A stretch of 64,000 nt of DNA. It comes from Caenorhabditis elegans. Its lineage: Eukaryota > Nematoda > Chromadorea > Rhabditida > Rhabditidae. Under the pieces are notes generated by a model, which was given only the letters and a program-made list of their open reading frames with translations, made no database searches and had not been told where the DNA came from. Positions 22,531 through 34,105 of the stretch are shown here, in pieces. Position 1 is the first letter of the stretch. Each line of letters starts with the position of its first letter. A program made the translations under genes and the position numbers. The DNA lies in contig NC_003283.11 of the NCBI RefSeq assembly GCF_000002985.6, forward strand, positions 2,790,001 to 2,854,000. The letters run 5' to 3'.

Positions 22531-23938
22531 TCAATCTAAAGCTCTTGCACTTCTGACTTGAAAATTAGATGTCCCTTGTGAACCGGCAGGCGAAACTCGC
22601 GTGAACACGAATTTTCGTATTTCCCGAGAAGTGAGAAAAAAGAAAGTGGGAGTTGCGGCTCCGGCTAGTATTTCCATCTGAAAAAGTAATCAAATTTTCA
22701 TGTTTAGATTTATAAAAAGGCTTACTGTATTGACGAATCGCTTGACAAGGAACGCGGTGACATTTGTTATTTCAAAGTTTTGAGCAAATAAAAACACAAC
22801 AGATGAAGCCTAAAAAGGTATAATTTTAAACTTTAACTTCAAATAATATGTTAATCTAATTTCACAAACCTGAAAAGCGACAAAAACAAAAATCGATTGC
22901 TTCAAAATGGATATCTCAGTGCTGCTCAATGAGCTCTGCTTCATATATGCAATTTTTGAAATAATTGCAATATAGATCACAAATATTAAAATAGGAATAC
23001 CAATTTGCACTATATTTTCTATCTAAAAATAAGTTCGATTTTTTAGATTCAAAATAATAGTGATGATAATTACCAACTGAATTCCACCGGGCAGAGATTT
23101 ATTGACAACAAGTTTGGTTTCACCTCTTGCTTCACATCTCAGTTGATATATTTTTGACTTGTTTTCATACCGATATTTGCAATTTGAAGTTATCAAAATA
23201 ATTTCCACAATCAGAGCCAACACCCACACTGACATCAGCCAAATGTAGATTATTGAGCTAAAATTTAAAAATATATTTAATACCAGGAAAACAGCTGGAA
23301 ACTGACAAGCTGAAAGCCGTGTCTGTGAGATGTCTTAAAAAGAAGACAAATGCACGGTGAATTGCAATCACCAAATTTGAGAATAGAATCGAGTAGTGGC
23401 AGAAATCGATAAGATGTGAGATAAACGAAAATATTTCTGAACTGGAGTTATTTTGAGATATCGAAAATTGAGATTACCGGATTGAACAGAATCTTTGGAA
23501 ATTAAGGATAAGGTGGCTGGAACGTTGATTAACAGATTGGCGCAAGAAATGATGAAGACTGATATGGTGAGTTGCGCCAGAAACCAGAAAAACTTCATCT
23601 GCAATAAATTAACAATATTAGCCTCAACTTGAGTCTAAGCTCATGCCTAAGCTTAAACCTTATTCTGAGCCTAGCTTAATCCGCTCCTAAAAAAACCACA
23701 CTTACAGGTTTGAAATATCCCCAGAGAAGCATAATTAGAACTGTAAAAACCGTTGTGAGAAGTGTCGTGATTACTGTTGACAATACAAATAATGAGATTA
23801 TAAAATAGAAAGCCCCAGTTTTTGCCGACTCAGGGATTTCACCAAAATCCTGAAAATATTAGGCTTGTGCTGTAAAAGCCCAATTACGAATTTGAAAAAA
23901 CTCACCTCATCAAGAGGAGTTTCGAAACCACGAACCAT
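22531..23938 (-). CDS. Seven-TM chemoreceptor-like protein, copy 1 of a tandem pair
   Basis: Eight exons run from ATG 23938 (MVRGFETPLDE) to a stop at 22531. Visible pieces are a TM1 exon (23706-23849), a TM2 exon beginning MKFFWFLAQLTISVF, a TM3 exon with LIDFCHYSILFSNLVIAIHR, an exon with WLMSVWVLALIVEII, a TM5 exon ending IFVFVAFQ, and a last exon ATPTFFFLTSREIRKF. The split-codon junctions GCTTTCAGCTT|GTCAGT and TTTTAG|CTCAATAATC restore the frame. It is about 360 residues long, the usual size for nematode chemoreceptors. The subfamily is not certain. Its neighbour downstream on the same strand is a close paralogue. Confidence -1.
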
Positions 23939-24251
23939 GAATATAAGTATGAGTATGACGAAGAGAGCTGAGCTACAATTATCACGTACCCGATTGGGGC
24001 AGTGAAAAAAATGGCAGGTGAAAACTATCCATGTACTAGATGTTGGTTCCGAGAACTCGAATTTGCATGCGTGATTTTTTGATATGGGTATTTTTAATCA
24101 GAGTATAAAACACAAAGTTGTGATTACATTTCATAATCAATTTATTCAAAAAGTACATTCAGTTTCAATTAATTTTGAATGCATAAAATGTCAGCTGTGT
24201 TCAAAATTTTATTATATGTACATAACAACATTCGGGCGCAGGACAAAAATG

Positions 24252-25932
24252 TCATTCCAACGTCCTCACACCTCTAACCTGCAAGTTAGATGCTCCCTGT
24301 GAACTGGCAGCTGAAACTCGAGTTGACACGAATTTTCGCATTTCTTTAGATGTGAAAAAGAAGAACGTGGGTGTTGCGGCGCCGGCCAGAATTTCCATCT
24401 GAAAAAAGCTCGATATTTTAGGATTAGAAATATAAAATTGAACTACCGTATTGACAAAACGTTTGATCAGAAACGCAGTGACATTTGTTATCTCGATGTT
24501 TTGAGCAATTAAGAACACAATTGAAGAACTCTGAAATTTGAAAATTATTTATTTTTCATTTTAGTTTTTGTTGGCATGCAGGCAGTAGGTATGTAGGAGG
24601 TAAGTATGTCGCACACTACATGCATGATGTTTATGATGCTAACCAACCTGAAAGGCGACAAAAACAAAAATCGATTGCTTCAAAATAGATGTCTCATTTT
24701 TGCTCAACGTGCTCTGCTTCATATATGCAATTTTTGAAATAATCGCACAATAAATCCCAAATATTAAAATAGGAATGCCAATCTGAACTATATTCTCGAT
24801 CTGAAAATAAGTTTGAATTTTCAGATACAAAATTATATTCATGAATACCAACTGAATTCCACCGGGCAGAGATTTATTGACAACAAGGTTTGTTTGACCT
24901 TTCACTTCACATTTCAACTGATACACTGGTGTCTTTTTGTCGTGCCGATATTTACAATTTGATGTCATCAATATAATTTCCACAATTAAAGCCAATACCC
25001 AAACTGACACAAGCCAAATGAAGATTACTGGGCTGTAATTTTTCCTTTAATTTTTAGATAAACTTTAAAACTAACGAGCTGAAAGCCGTATCTGTAGAGT
25101 GTCTAAAAAAGAAGACAAATGCACGCTGAACTGCAATTACCAAATTGGAGAATATAATCGAGTAATGGCAGAAATCGATGAGATATGAGATAAATGAGAA
25201 AAGCCCTAGAATTTAAGCAAATTATTTCTAAACTTCGGACCGGAAGAAAACTAAAAAATACCTGACTGTGCAGCCTCCTTAGAAACCAAGGAAAGAGTAG
25301 CTGGGACATTGATAACTAGATTGGAGGAAGAGATGATGAAAACTGATATGGTAAGTTGGGTTAAAAACCAAAAGAATTTCATCTGAAATTTTAAATTAAA
25401 AAAATAAATGTTAAGCTGAGGATTTTTGTTGTTAACAAATAACTTCGCCTGTTTTTTATATTGTAAGAAGATTTATGGTTTTGTGTTTTATTAGACTCAT
25501 AATACTCCAAAAACCGCTCATAGACTTCAAAAAAAAAATTCTCAAACATTTTTTATAGTGGTTCAAAATTCTCAAAAAAAAAAATTTGGTATCCGTCGGG
25601 TGTAATTACATTACTGAAAAGATGTCACAATTCAATATTTTCGCTAATGTTAGATTTTTCTTCGAATATTAGACAGCTATAAAGAATTTTTTCAAACTCC
25701 CTTACCGGTTTGAAGTAACCCCACAGAATCACGATTAAAGCTACAAAAACCGTCGTCAAAAGTGTTGTGACCACTGTCGATACCACAAATAATCCAACTA
25801 CAAAGTGGAAAAGACCAGTTTTCGCAGACTCTGGGATCTCACCGAAATCCTGAAGTTGTTTGGGTAAATACGAGAATCTTCAAAAAAAGGAAAACTAACC
25901 TCATCTATAGGGCTGTCAAAACCTGAGTTCAT
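24252..25932 (-). CDS. Seven-TM chemoreceptor-like protein, copy 2 of a tandem pair
   Basis: Same exon plan as the adjacent paralogue. It starts MNSGFDSPIDE at 25932, then DFGEIPESAKTGLF, MKFFWFLTQL, LIDFCHYSIIFSNLVIAV, WLVSVWVLALIVEII, an exon with VQIGIPILIFGIYCAIISK, and a last exon ending VRGVRTLE. The TM3 exon uses the donor GTTAGT with the same phase as copy 1. The frame appears intact. Sequence similarity extends into the upstream region, so a recent tandem duplication is likely. Ligand and subfamily are unknown. Confidence -1.
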
Positions 25933-26882
25933 CGCGTTAAGCACAAAATTTAAATGTAAAGAAAATAGACGTTTTTCTGCTGACAGGAGACAATTTAGAA
26001 AATCTATAATCACGAGAGCGGAGGAAATCACGACAGGTGAACTTGGCTCGTTGAATGCGTGATTCTTTGAAATTGCAGTTTTTAATCAGGTTAACGAAAC
26101 ACCTTTGAATGTTCAACTATTTTTTCAAAAGTATTAATGCGATCAGGTTTCTAAAGTTCATTACTGAAAAATGGGTTTGTCGTTGACGCACGATAGTTCG
26201 TTTTTGAAACTGACAGATATTTTCGGAAATTGCTTTCATATCTCAATTACAAATTGAAGAAGTGAGAAAATTTATTGCACATATTAGTGTCGATTAAAAG
26301 TTGAATATGAAACCGAAATGTTGTATTGGAACCAGGTTAATTTTTTCACATTAGTCATTAATTTTCCAAAAAGTGCAAAAATTATATTTAAAAAATAATC
26401 CTAGTTTGTAAATTATTTTCCAGGCATTCATACTGTGAGAAAAATGTCTCACCCATTGGCGTTCCAGCTCAAAAAACATAACCTCAGCTTTCGCAAAACA
26501 AATCGAATGAATCACTGTTCACATAATCCCACACAACATGAAAACTATTTTATTAATGTCAAAATTCTTAGAAGGGAAATGTTAATATTTTCGGGTTTCA
26601 TAGATTTTGAGTCATTTCAGTTTTGCTATGTGAAGAAAAATTGTGTGACTTCCATGATTCAAACTAAATAATATGTAAATTATAGCGAAACAGGAAAACT
26701 AGTATTTTGATATTTCGATACAAAAAATAGCAAAACTGAAAATTGTGGTTAAAAGTTGTGGCAATGCAAATGAAAACACGATGCGTGTTCTGGTTTTAGA
26801 ACTGCTGAGTGGAGTGAATTGTAGATATCATTCGTGATTGGTTTTTTTGCAATGTGCTAATGGTGTTCTTCCGACTGTCAGT
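25933..26882. other. Spacer with a relic of an Srt exon
   Basis: The segment at about 26226-26300, read on the minus strand, matches the last exon of the Srt gene next door (STLIC-INFLTS then a stop). The remainder has small open frames without recognisable domains, including one on the plus strand at 26435-26671, which I do not regard as a gene. Confidence -1.
26226..26300 (-). pseudogene. Degenerate fragment of an Srt receptor exon
   Basis: Minus-strand text AATCGACACTAATATGTGC aligns with AATCGACACTCATATGTGC in the intact gene, followed by an equivalent hydrophobic stretch and a stop. Only about 75 bases are recognisable. A short coincidental match is possible but unlikely given position and orientation. 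Confidence -1.
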
Positions 26883-28217
26883 CTAAATTAACAATTTAAA
26901 TAGAAAGTCCTGCATAGTTTTGCAATTCACCTTCAATCCCAGTTTCATCCATACCCCATTTCTGATAGTCTTGTTGAAAATAAAATAAATCAATAATGGA
27001 GCAGCACTTCCGAGTTGCCAGCAAAATTGACCACTTAGCACAATCAATAAGGGGACTGTTATGTAGTTCTCGATTACATAAATTGCGCAAGTAAGAAAGT
27101 TTACAGCACATATGAGTGTCGATTGAAACACTATTTGTCGACTCTGGAAACAGAAAATAATATTGGTGTCAGGTAGGGCTCCTAGCTGAGTTAGGCGTGA
27201 AATACGGGCCTCACGCCGACGTTGCTGTTCGCGTGCAATGAAGTGCGGAAGGTAGTTATTTGGAAGCGGCCGACATGTTCGGGGTTCCGCGCCGCACAAT
27301 AGTGGCTGACGCCGTGAAGCGCCAAATTTTCTTGAACTTACCACTGTTTTAGATGTTGACCCTCTCTGCGCATGTTTCCCCTTTGCAATAAGAACAGTGC
27401 AAAACAATGCATACAAAAAACAAGTTAACACCACAACCAACAAATTGTTGAAGAAAACAGGAAAGTTATCATATTCCACTGCCCTTCCCTCAAAAATCAT
27501 TGGGTCAAAAAACCAAGAATGAAACTTTGAAGTGAACACAATTGGTGCATTGTACCAAAGAAACCATATTCCATAGATGATAGGAAGAATCAGCAGTAGG
27601 TAGGTTCGTTTATCATCGAAAAGCACATGCCCATTGTCAGGAAATGTTAAATCTAACGACCTATTTGCAACCAACAGAATTGTCGTGAGACATGAGCAAT
27701 ACCAAAAACTTTTGCCAACAGTTCCGGAAATGTAGATCAAATTTGGATATGAACAGAACACGGCTCCCTGATATGCCAAGAAGCCAGTGATTATACAGTT
27801 GACAATTATGGAACCAAAGTCCACGGTAGCCAAAAGTGCCATAATTTTATAGCATGACATGCTGAACTGTTTCTTCTCAAAAATTACGAAAAACACGGGA
27901 ATGTATAGCACATTGATCAGGATTCCATAGGTTGCCTCGACTATACCAAGAATTGGACGACGTTCACCATATTTTTCAGACCATTGTTCAGATGTCAGAT
28001 TTTTGACGCTGAACATAAAGAGGATTTCAGAATGAGCAATCAAACAATCCGTAAAATAAGTTAAGTTTCAAGCTATATTTTCTAGAAATCATTTCAAAAA
28101 TCTTGCTCTAAAACTTAAAATAATTCAAGCATAATTGTTGATTGAAGATTTATTAACATACCTGCAGTTGTACAATGGAATCGAAAGCACAGAACCATAC
28201 TTGTACACTTGATCCAT
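26883..28217 (-). CDS. Srt-family seven-TM chemoreceptor
   Basis: Exons are 28162-28217 (MDQVYKYGSVLSIPLYNC), 27342-28008 and 26883-27143. The N-terminus with YG-x-x-x-x-IPLYNCS, the R-R-P-x-x-G motif before TM1, the NRSLDLTFP motif after TM3, the S-T-S-K-T-V loop and the terminal NKTIRNGVW segment are characteristic of the Srt family, probable G-protein-coupled odorant receptors in sensory neurons. The 198-nt intron 27144-27341 is in frame and stop-free, so a naive open frame reads through it. It has canonical GTAAGT and TTTCCAG ends, and the encoded text is unlike any Srt loop. A MITE sits 31 bases upstream of the start. Confidence -1.
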
Positions 28218-28248
28218 TTTCAGTCGGAGCAGCGAACGCCAAAATAAT

Positions 28249-28716
28249 TACCGTATATTCTCTATTAGTGCGGCATCTCTAATAGTGCGGCATCTCTATT
28301 AGTGCGGCACCCCTACTGCCCTTTCGAAAATTAGTGCGGCAGTCTCTAATAGTCCGGCAGTCTCTAAAAGTGCGGCACCCCTTCTTTTTGGTTGCGAAAG
28401 CTACCTCAAATATTTGATTACTCCAATGGTATCCTTGTTCAGTCTTCAATAATTTCTCATATATTTTCACTTTAGCATTGCATTTCAGTGTCTTTGGGAG
28501 CAAAATACACAATTTTCATTTATTTTCACATGAAATATGAGGTTTTATGTGGGAATTTGAGTTTACTACTCTCGAAAGCAGTAACTTCAAAATGAAAATT
28601 AATTGTCGAGAATTAGTGCAGCAGTCTCCAGTAGTCCGGCAGTCTCTAATAGTGCGCAAGTCGCGAAAGGCCCGGAAATTAGTGCGGCATGCCGCACTAA
28701 TAGAGAATATACGGTA
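28249..28716. mobile_element. MITE with 27-bp terminal inverted repeats upstream of the Srt gene
   Basis: The left end (28249-28275, TACCGTATATTCTCTATTAG then TGCGGCA) and the right end (28690-28716) are near-perfect inverted copies. The interior repeats TCTCTAATAGTGCGGCA-like units. There is no coding capacity. A TA target duplication is possible from the flanks but cannot be separated from the repeat ends. Confidence -1.
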
Positions 28717-29580
28717 ACTGAAATGAAAACACGAATCGAATGAGATTTGATGAAAATACATTCCCATGCAAAACAAAGAATCATTTCAAAAAACAAAACA
28801 GATCAGGGCGGAGAAATAACGATTGAATAATTTCAGTTGCTTCAAATTACGAGAGATAGGGAAACAAAGAAGTTTTTTTATCGGAACAAAATTTTGAAAA
28901 CCTATACAAAAAACTGTAGAAAAATTAAATGTTCGAGAATCCTCCAGCTTTAAAGGTGGAGTAACGAAATCTGGAAAATATTTTCGAATGAGTCCAAATT
29001 TTCCCCAGATTTCATATATTTTTGTTTTTCCATAATTCCATTTGTATGTATTGCAAATTTGTATTTGTTTGTTTTTCCGGATTATCCGGATGCGATCTTT
29101 CGAACATATCTACCGTAACCGATCTTTTGCGTCAGTATTTGTAATTTTAACAGAAAATTACAAATTGTTTCTAAGTTCATTTGGACATTTTGTCTTCCGG
29201 CGACTGCACTTTGCCCCACAGTCCTACCAACTCAAAGAATCTGTTTTTGTGTTCGATTTACACCCCTGCCTCGGACTTCAAATATATCTTTTTAATCAAC
29301 TTCGAGTCAAAACGAAATCAAACGTTTATGAAAGCCCTTGTGAATTTCTCATCCTATAAAATGTTTTAAGATACTCTTGTCCCATTTTTATAAACATGTG
29401 GAAACGAAGTTTGTGTGAGCATATTAATATAATAATTGTAGAATTCTTAGTAAAATCGAACACTTTATTATAAGCAAACAGTACTTTAGCTTTAGTTCAG
29501 TAAATCTCGATGTCAATGAAAATAATAAAGATATTGCGACTTTAAGTCGTATACACACACTTTAATACATATAATTTTGC
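28717..29580. other. Intergenic, no gene seen
   Basis: AT-rich DNA. A plus-strand frame at 29042-29359 encodes a mildly hydrophobic peptide with no recognisable motif or splice context. Confidence -1.
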
Positions 29581-31668
29581 TTATGAAAGAGTAAAAGTTG
29601 CTATAGAGCCTCTCGTGACAGTACTTCTCCTGCCAATCGGAATCGATGACAACCGAGGTTTAGCAGCCGCAGCTCGAAATCCTATCAATTCTAGGAAAAA
29701 GTACTGGTAAGGGTCGTAGTACAAAAATAAGGAGATGAGACACACGGTTGGATGATTTTCAGAGAGAAAGTCGACGAAGTATGTTATTCCAGGAATGTAG
29801 AAATCGAGTAGAATCGTGATGAATAAAACCGAAAATGGGATGCAGCAGAAGGCAAAGAAAAGGAATGTCTGAAAAATTTTAGGAGATTGGAAAAATAATT
29901 GGATCGCTGCTCACCTGGAAAATTGTCCGATCATTGAACTTCTTGTGCATTTTCTTAGTAGCGTCAGATTTTGTCTCCATTCTTTTCGATAAAACCCAAA
30001 ACGCTATTTTCGCAGATATATAGATTGCTAGACCAATTGAGCAATAATTTACAATAATTAAAACACACAAGAAATTCTCAAAAAATGTTTCCGCCGAAGT
30101 CACAATAATTGCAGTTGGAGACCACAAGCAATCTGGGTAGAACTGTTCAATCTGTGAAGATCAACAACTATATGAAAGCTCTTCAGAAAAACCATACCAT
30201 CATGACTTTTAGTTTCGCAGAATTTTGTTCCGGAAGTTGGAAAATCATCATTGGAGTCACCCAGAATCCGAGGATAGCCACAATTAGGTATACGATAAGT
30301 TCACAGCATTTTCGTTTAAAAGAGAGAGTTGGCCGGTATAAATCAAAAATTAATAAGAGTCGGCCGGTGAAGAGAATAAGCCAAGAGGTTTCGGTTACTG
30401 AAATATTCAATTTTAACTGATGGAAAAATGGTAATTGAGTTGAGGGTACTGTACATAGTATTACTGCAAAAATACTGTAGGATTACTGTACTTTTTGGAC
30501 AGATTAATTTTTTGACGCTTGAAGGGATATTTGGTTGAGTTAGTGGAGGGGTAATGTCGGGGCTCGAAGGATAGTAAGCAAGGGCGTGCGGAAAACGATT
30601 TTTCCAGAACCTCGGCAAATTGGCAATTTGCCGGAATTGAAATTTCCGGCACAAATTGGCAATTTGCCGAAAATACAAATTTCCGGCAAACCGACAAATT
30701 GCCGGAATTAAAAATCACGGCAAATCGACAATTTGCCCAAAAATTAAAATTTCTGGCAAAACGGCAAATCGGCAAATTGTTGGAATTGAAATTTCCGGCA
30801 AATCAGCAAATCGGAAATACTCCGAAAATAAGAGTTTCTGGCAAATCGGCAAGTTTCCGAAAATGAAATTTTCTGGCAAATCAGCAAACTGGCACTTTGC
30901 TGATTCGCCGAATTTTTCGACAAAAATTTGCCGAACGGCAATTGCCAAATAGTTTTAGAAACTTCTGAAAAATTAAAGAAACTTTGAGAAACTGCTAAAC
31001 CCTGTAAATTGACAGAATCTTCTGGAAATTCGGGGAAACTTTAAAAATTTTTTGAAATTTTGTGTTAATTCTTCAGAAAACTACTGAAATTTTTGAGAAC
31101 TTTCTGGAAAGATCTGGATTTTTTCGAAGTGCTGGAACTTTTGAACCGTTCGAGAAAATTCTAAAAAAAGAAAGATTTTTAAAAACTGTTGGAAGGTCCT
31201 CAAAGTACCTGTTAAACTAGAAAACTGCTGAAATTTTTCCAAATAATTTGTCACATAGTAATGGTGCTCTGCACTGTAGATACTAGTTACCCACCTCCTT
31301 TTGCAATTAGGTATGCTTCATAAAGAACCACAGCATCCACACTATTTTTCAAAAACCCATCGATTCTCAAAACAACTGATGGTTGAAAATCAAACATATC
31401 GATGAGAAACGCGTTTAACAACCACTCAACCGTGAAACTGAAATTTAATAAAATCAATTTTAAGTTTTTTTTTTCAAATTTTTCAAAAACTATACCAAAC
31501 AGTATGAATGTAAATTATCCATTTGAGAATTCCAAAATTTTTCGGTGATTTTCTGAGCACACAAAAATGAGCAAATGGGTAGAAGAGAGTGATGATAGAT
31601 GAATAAATGAACTTCACATCGAAATATGTATCTGGATTTTCATTCCAAATTGAACGAGACTTGTTCAT
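29581..31668 (-). CDS. Srh/Sri-like seven-TM chemoreceptor
   Basis: Five exons begin with MNKSRSIWNENPDTYFD at 31668. The second is near 31293-31435, followed by 30196-30395 (LLLIFDLYRPTLSFKRK), about 29915-30150 (FLCVLIIVNYCSIGL, then MHKKFNDRTIFQ) and 29581-29870, which ends IATFTLS. An SPK-x-x-G-x-L-K-W motif after TM1 and a MH-K-x-F-x-x-x-TIFQ motif before TM6 are typical of the Str superfamily branch containing Srh, Sri and Srd. The total is about 350 residues. The frame looks intact. The third intron boundary region is expanded by a repeat at 30595-30960. Exact subfamily is uncertain. Confidence -1.
30595..30960. repeat. GGCAAATTGCCGG-type repeat array in a receptor intron
   Basis: Repeated units of about 35-40 bases contain AATTTCCGGCAAATCGGC and its inverted form GGCAAATTGCCGG. 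The array fills much of the roughly 890-bp intron of the Srh/Sri-like gene. A shorter piece of the same text occurs near 58990-59030. Open frames reading ICRKFQFRQ across it are artefacts. Confidence -1.
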
Positions 31669-34105
31669 AGCTTTACCCAGGTAAATGAATGAAAAAAAAA
31701 TTCCCGGTGTTATTGTATTTTTTAAGCGTTTACCGGGAACTGCGTATTAGATAGATTAGATCATAAAAACTAAATTAGACTTCCGGCTATGACTTATTCA
31801 ATTACAATAACAAAACTGCACGTGATTATTTTATTTGGCAATCCATTTTTATTGTAAATATATGTGTAATTTCTTTTCTCGAGACTGACAAAAACAAAAA
31901 ATCCAGATTTTTTGTGATGACGTAACAAGGCTGTAAATTTTACATTTTGAGAACGAAAAAACTTTCAACCAATCAGCGATGCGCATGGGGCGTGGTCAAC
32001 GCTTCTGATTGATGGACGCTAGGGCTGCCATGCAGGCGCCAAACCGCCTGACAATGCGGCGCGAAACCCAAAAAGTGTCGGCCGCGGCGAAAGACTCACC
32101 TTTCGCAATAATGTGCTGTGAACGCCATGCCTCTGACTTCTCGCCATAGTGCAGGAAGGAGGCGGGCAGGTTGGAGGCAGGCGTCAGGCCCTGACACCAC
32201 GCCTGCCTCCCTTGGAAGCATTAGTGGACGCTTTTTCGATTCAAATCTGTGGAAAAATTGTAAAAAGCTTATTATTAAACAGACGTAAAATTTTGAGACA
32301 ATTGCGTCAGAAATACCAACCTCAACACGACAGATTTTAGCTATATTCAAAAAAGTGTGTGCCTTGAAAGACTACTGTAATTTAAGAGTTTTTTCGATAA
32401 AGTTATGTTATAACAATAAAATAAACCTGAATTTTCGTGGTTGAAAACTATAAAAATTTGATGAAAACTCATTAAAGGCGCACACTTTTTTTGCGTTCAT
32501 CAAAAAATTGTCGCTTCATGACCGAGTACCGTATTTTCTGCGCTAATCACAAATTTGAGGCAAATACTCATTGACTCCAAAATTATTGATTACCTGTTGC
32601 CTACCCTTGCTCATTGCCTACCTCTTTCTCAATGACTGTTTGGTAATTTGATCAGTGTTTAAATTGTTTTAATGCAAATTTTAAAAAATTTCACGTGAGA
32701 ATAAAAATTATGTTATTTTTGTTTAATTTTTAGGTCATTCCAGAGAAGAAATCACCTAAAATGAACATGAAATTCGTAAAAAGCGTGTTCAGCATTCTAA
32801 AAATATTTTTTTCGACCCAAAAATCCCAATTTGATTTTTTCGCCCATTTCTCGAGAAGCAAAAGTCCGATTTCATTTTTCGGAGCGAATGACGATTTTGG
32901 AGGTGGACAGTGTTTTTTGAAAGATTTTTTAGGACATTGTAGAGACATCAAAAAAGTGATCATTTTTCAAAATTTCAAGTCGATACGTTGAATATGAAGA
33001 TTTTTATAAGCGAAATTGGATTTTTTTGAAAAACGGTCTGTAACTTGGCGGAACATGAAAAAATCCGAAAACTTGAAACTGGTAAAATGTAGAAAAATAT
33101 TTTTCACTCACTATTCAACAAAATTTATCTTCTGAAATTCAATGAAAGTTGAGTTATAAAGGGTACAACAAAAGAGTTCTAAAAAATTTTTGTGCATTTT
33201 GGAAAAATGACTCCGTGTAACTCTACAAAAAGATGGTGTATTGAAATAAAAACTATTGAAATAGAAAGAAAAAATATTTCTGATCATTTTGTTAGTTGGA
33301 CATTTGTTTTCCAGATGTGTATTTTTTGAGATACGCCAGTTTGAAAATACTCAGTTCAGAGAGTTTTGGAGGTTATTTCATTTTTAGATCGAAAGCCACA
33401 CCATCAACTCCAGTGCATCCTTGTCTGACATGTCTGATACTACGGCGTCATGTTCCTATATGCTCAAAAGCAGAAAACAAGTGATTAACTCCGACTCCAA
33501 ATGAATTTCTTATGTAAAATTTCATTGTTATTGATTTTACGTTCGAATCAGTCCTATCAAAATTAATATAAATTAAAACATGACTCAGCTACTACTAATT
33601 GTTGCCCGAACTGTTGTGTACAGATTGAAAGATTGTAAATATGTATACCCTTTGAATGAATGAACAAATTGAGTAGATTTGCCTTTGATATAGTGCAAGG
33701 GTGAGCAAGGGTAGGCAATGAGAACAGGTGGTCAATGATTTTGGAGTCAATAAGTATTTGCCGTACCGTATGTCTTATATTTTGTCGAATCCAATCTCCC
33801 AAATTAAAAGAAAACAACTTTATCTTCAAACTACTAAAAGAATGCATTGATATTATGATATCATATAAAATTTTCAAAGAAAAACAAATTTCAAGAAATA
33901 AGAATAAAGCAAGAATGGGAGAGGCAGAAGTACATCAAAATTATAGAATAATTTAGACCAGCACGGGAGAAAAATAGAACACAGAAATGGAGAAAGAACG
34001 GAAACTGGCAAAAAACAAAAATATCCTGTTTGTAGAAGGGGGACCCAGTAAAATTTTTAGACAAAATTTGAGCATTAATTAAAAAAACAATCAAAGATTT
34101 AGGGA
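31669..34105. other. Intergenic block with repeats
   Basis: 31970-32230 is a GC-rich repeat with CCGCCTGACAATGCGGCGCG and CGCCTGCCTCCCTTGGAAG, related to 20100-20210. 32520-33780 is bounded by inverted repeats and described separately. No gene is recognised. Confidence -1.
32520..33780. mobile_element. 1.25-kb unit bounded by inverted repeats
   Basis: Left arm 32550-32625 (CAAATACTCATTGACTCCAA and onward to TGCCTACCCTTGCTC) is repeated inverted at 33690-33765 with about 85-90% identity. The interior encodes nothing recognisable. The structure suggests a non-autonomous DNA transposon with long terminal inverted repeats. Confidence -1.

Noticed and set aside
26435-26671. Plus-strand 78-codon frame
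   Set aside because: No domain, signal or splice context; near an Srt relic.
27144-27341. Treating the 198-nt stretch as Srt coding sequence
   Set aside because: Canonical splice ends, composition and lack of match to Srt loops favour an intron.
30461-30952. Open frames in the GGCAAATTGCC array
   Set aside because: Repeat-derived, in several frames on both strands.
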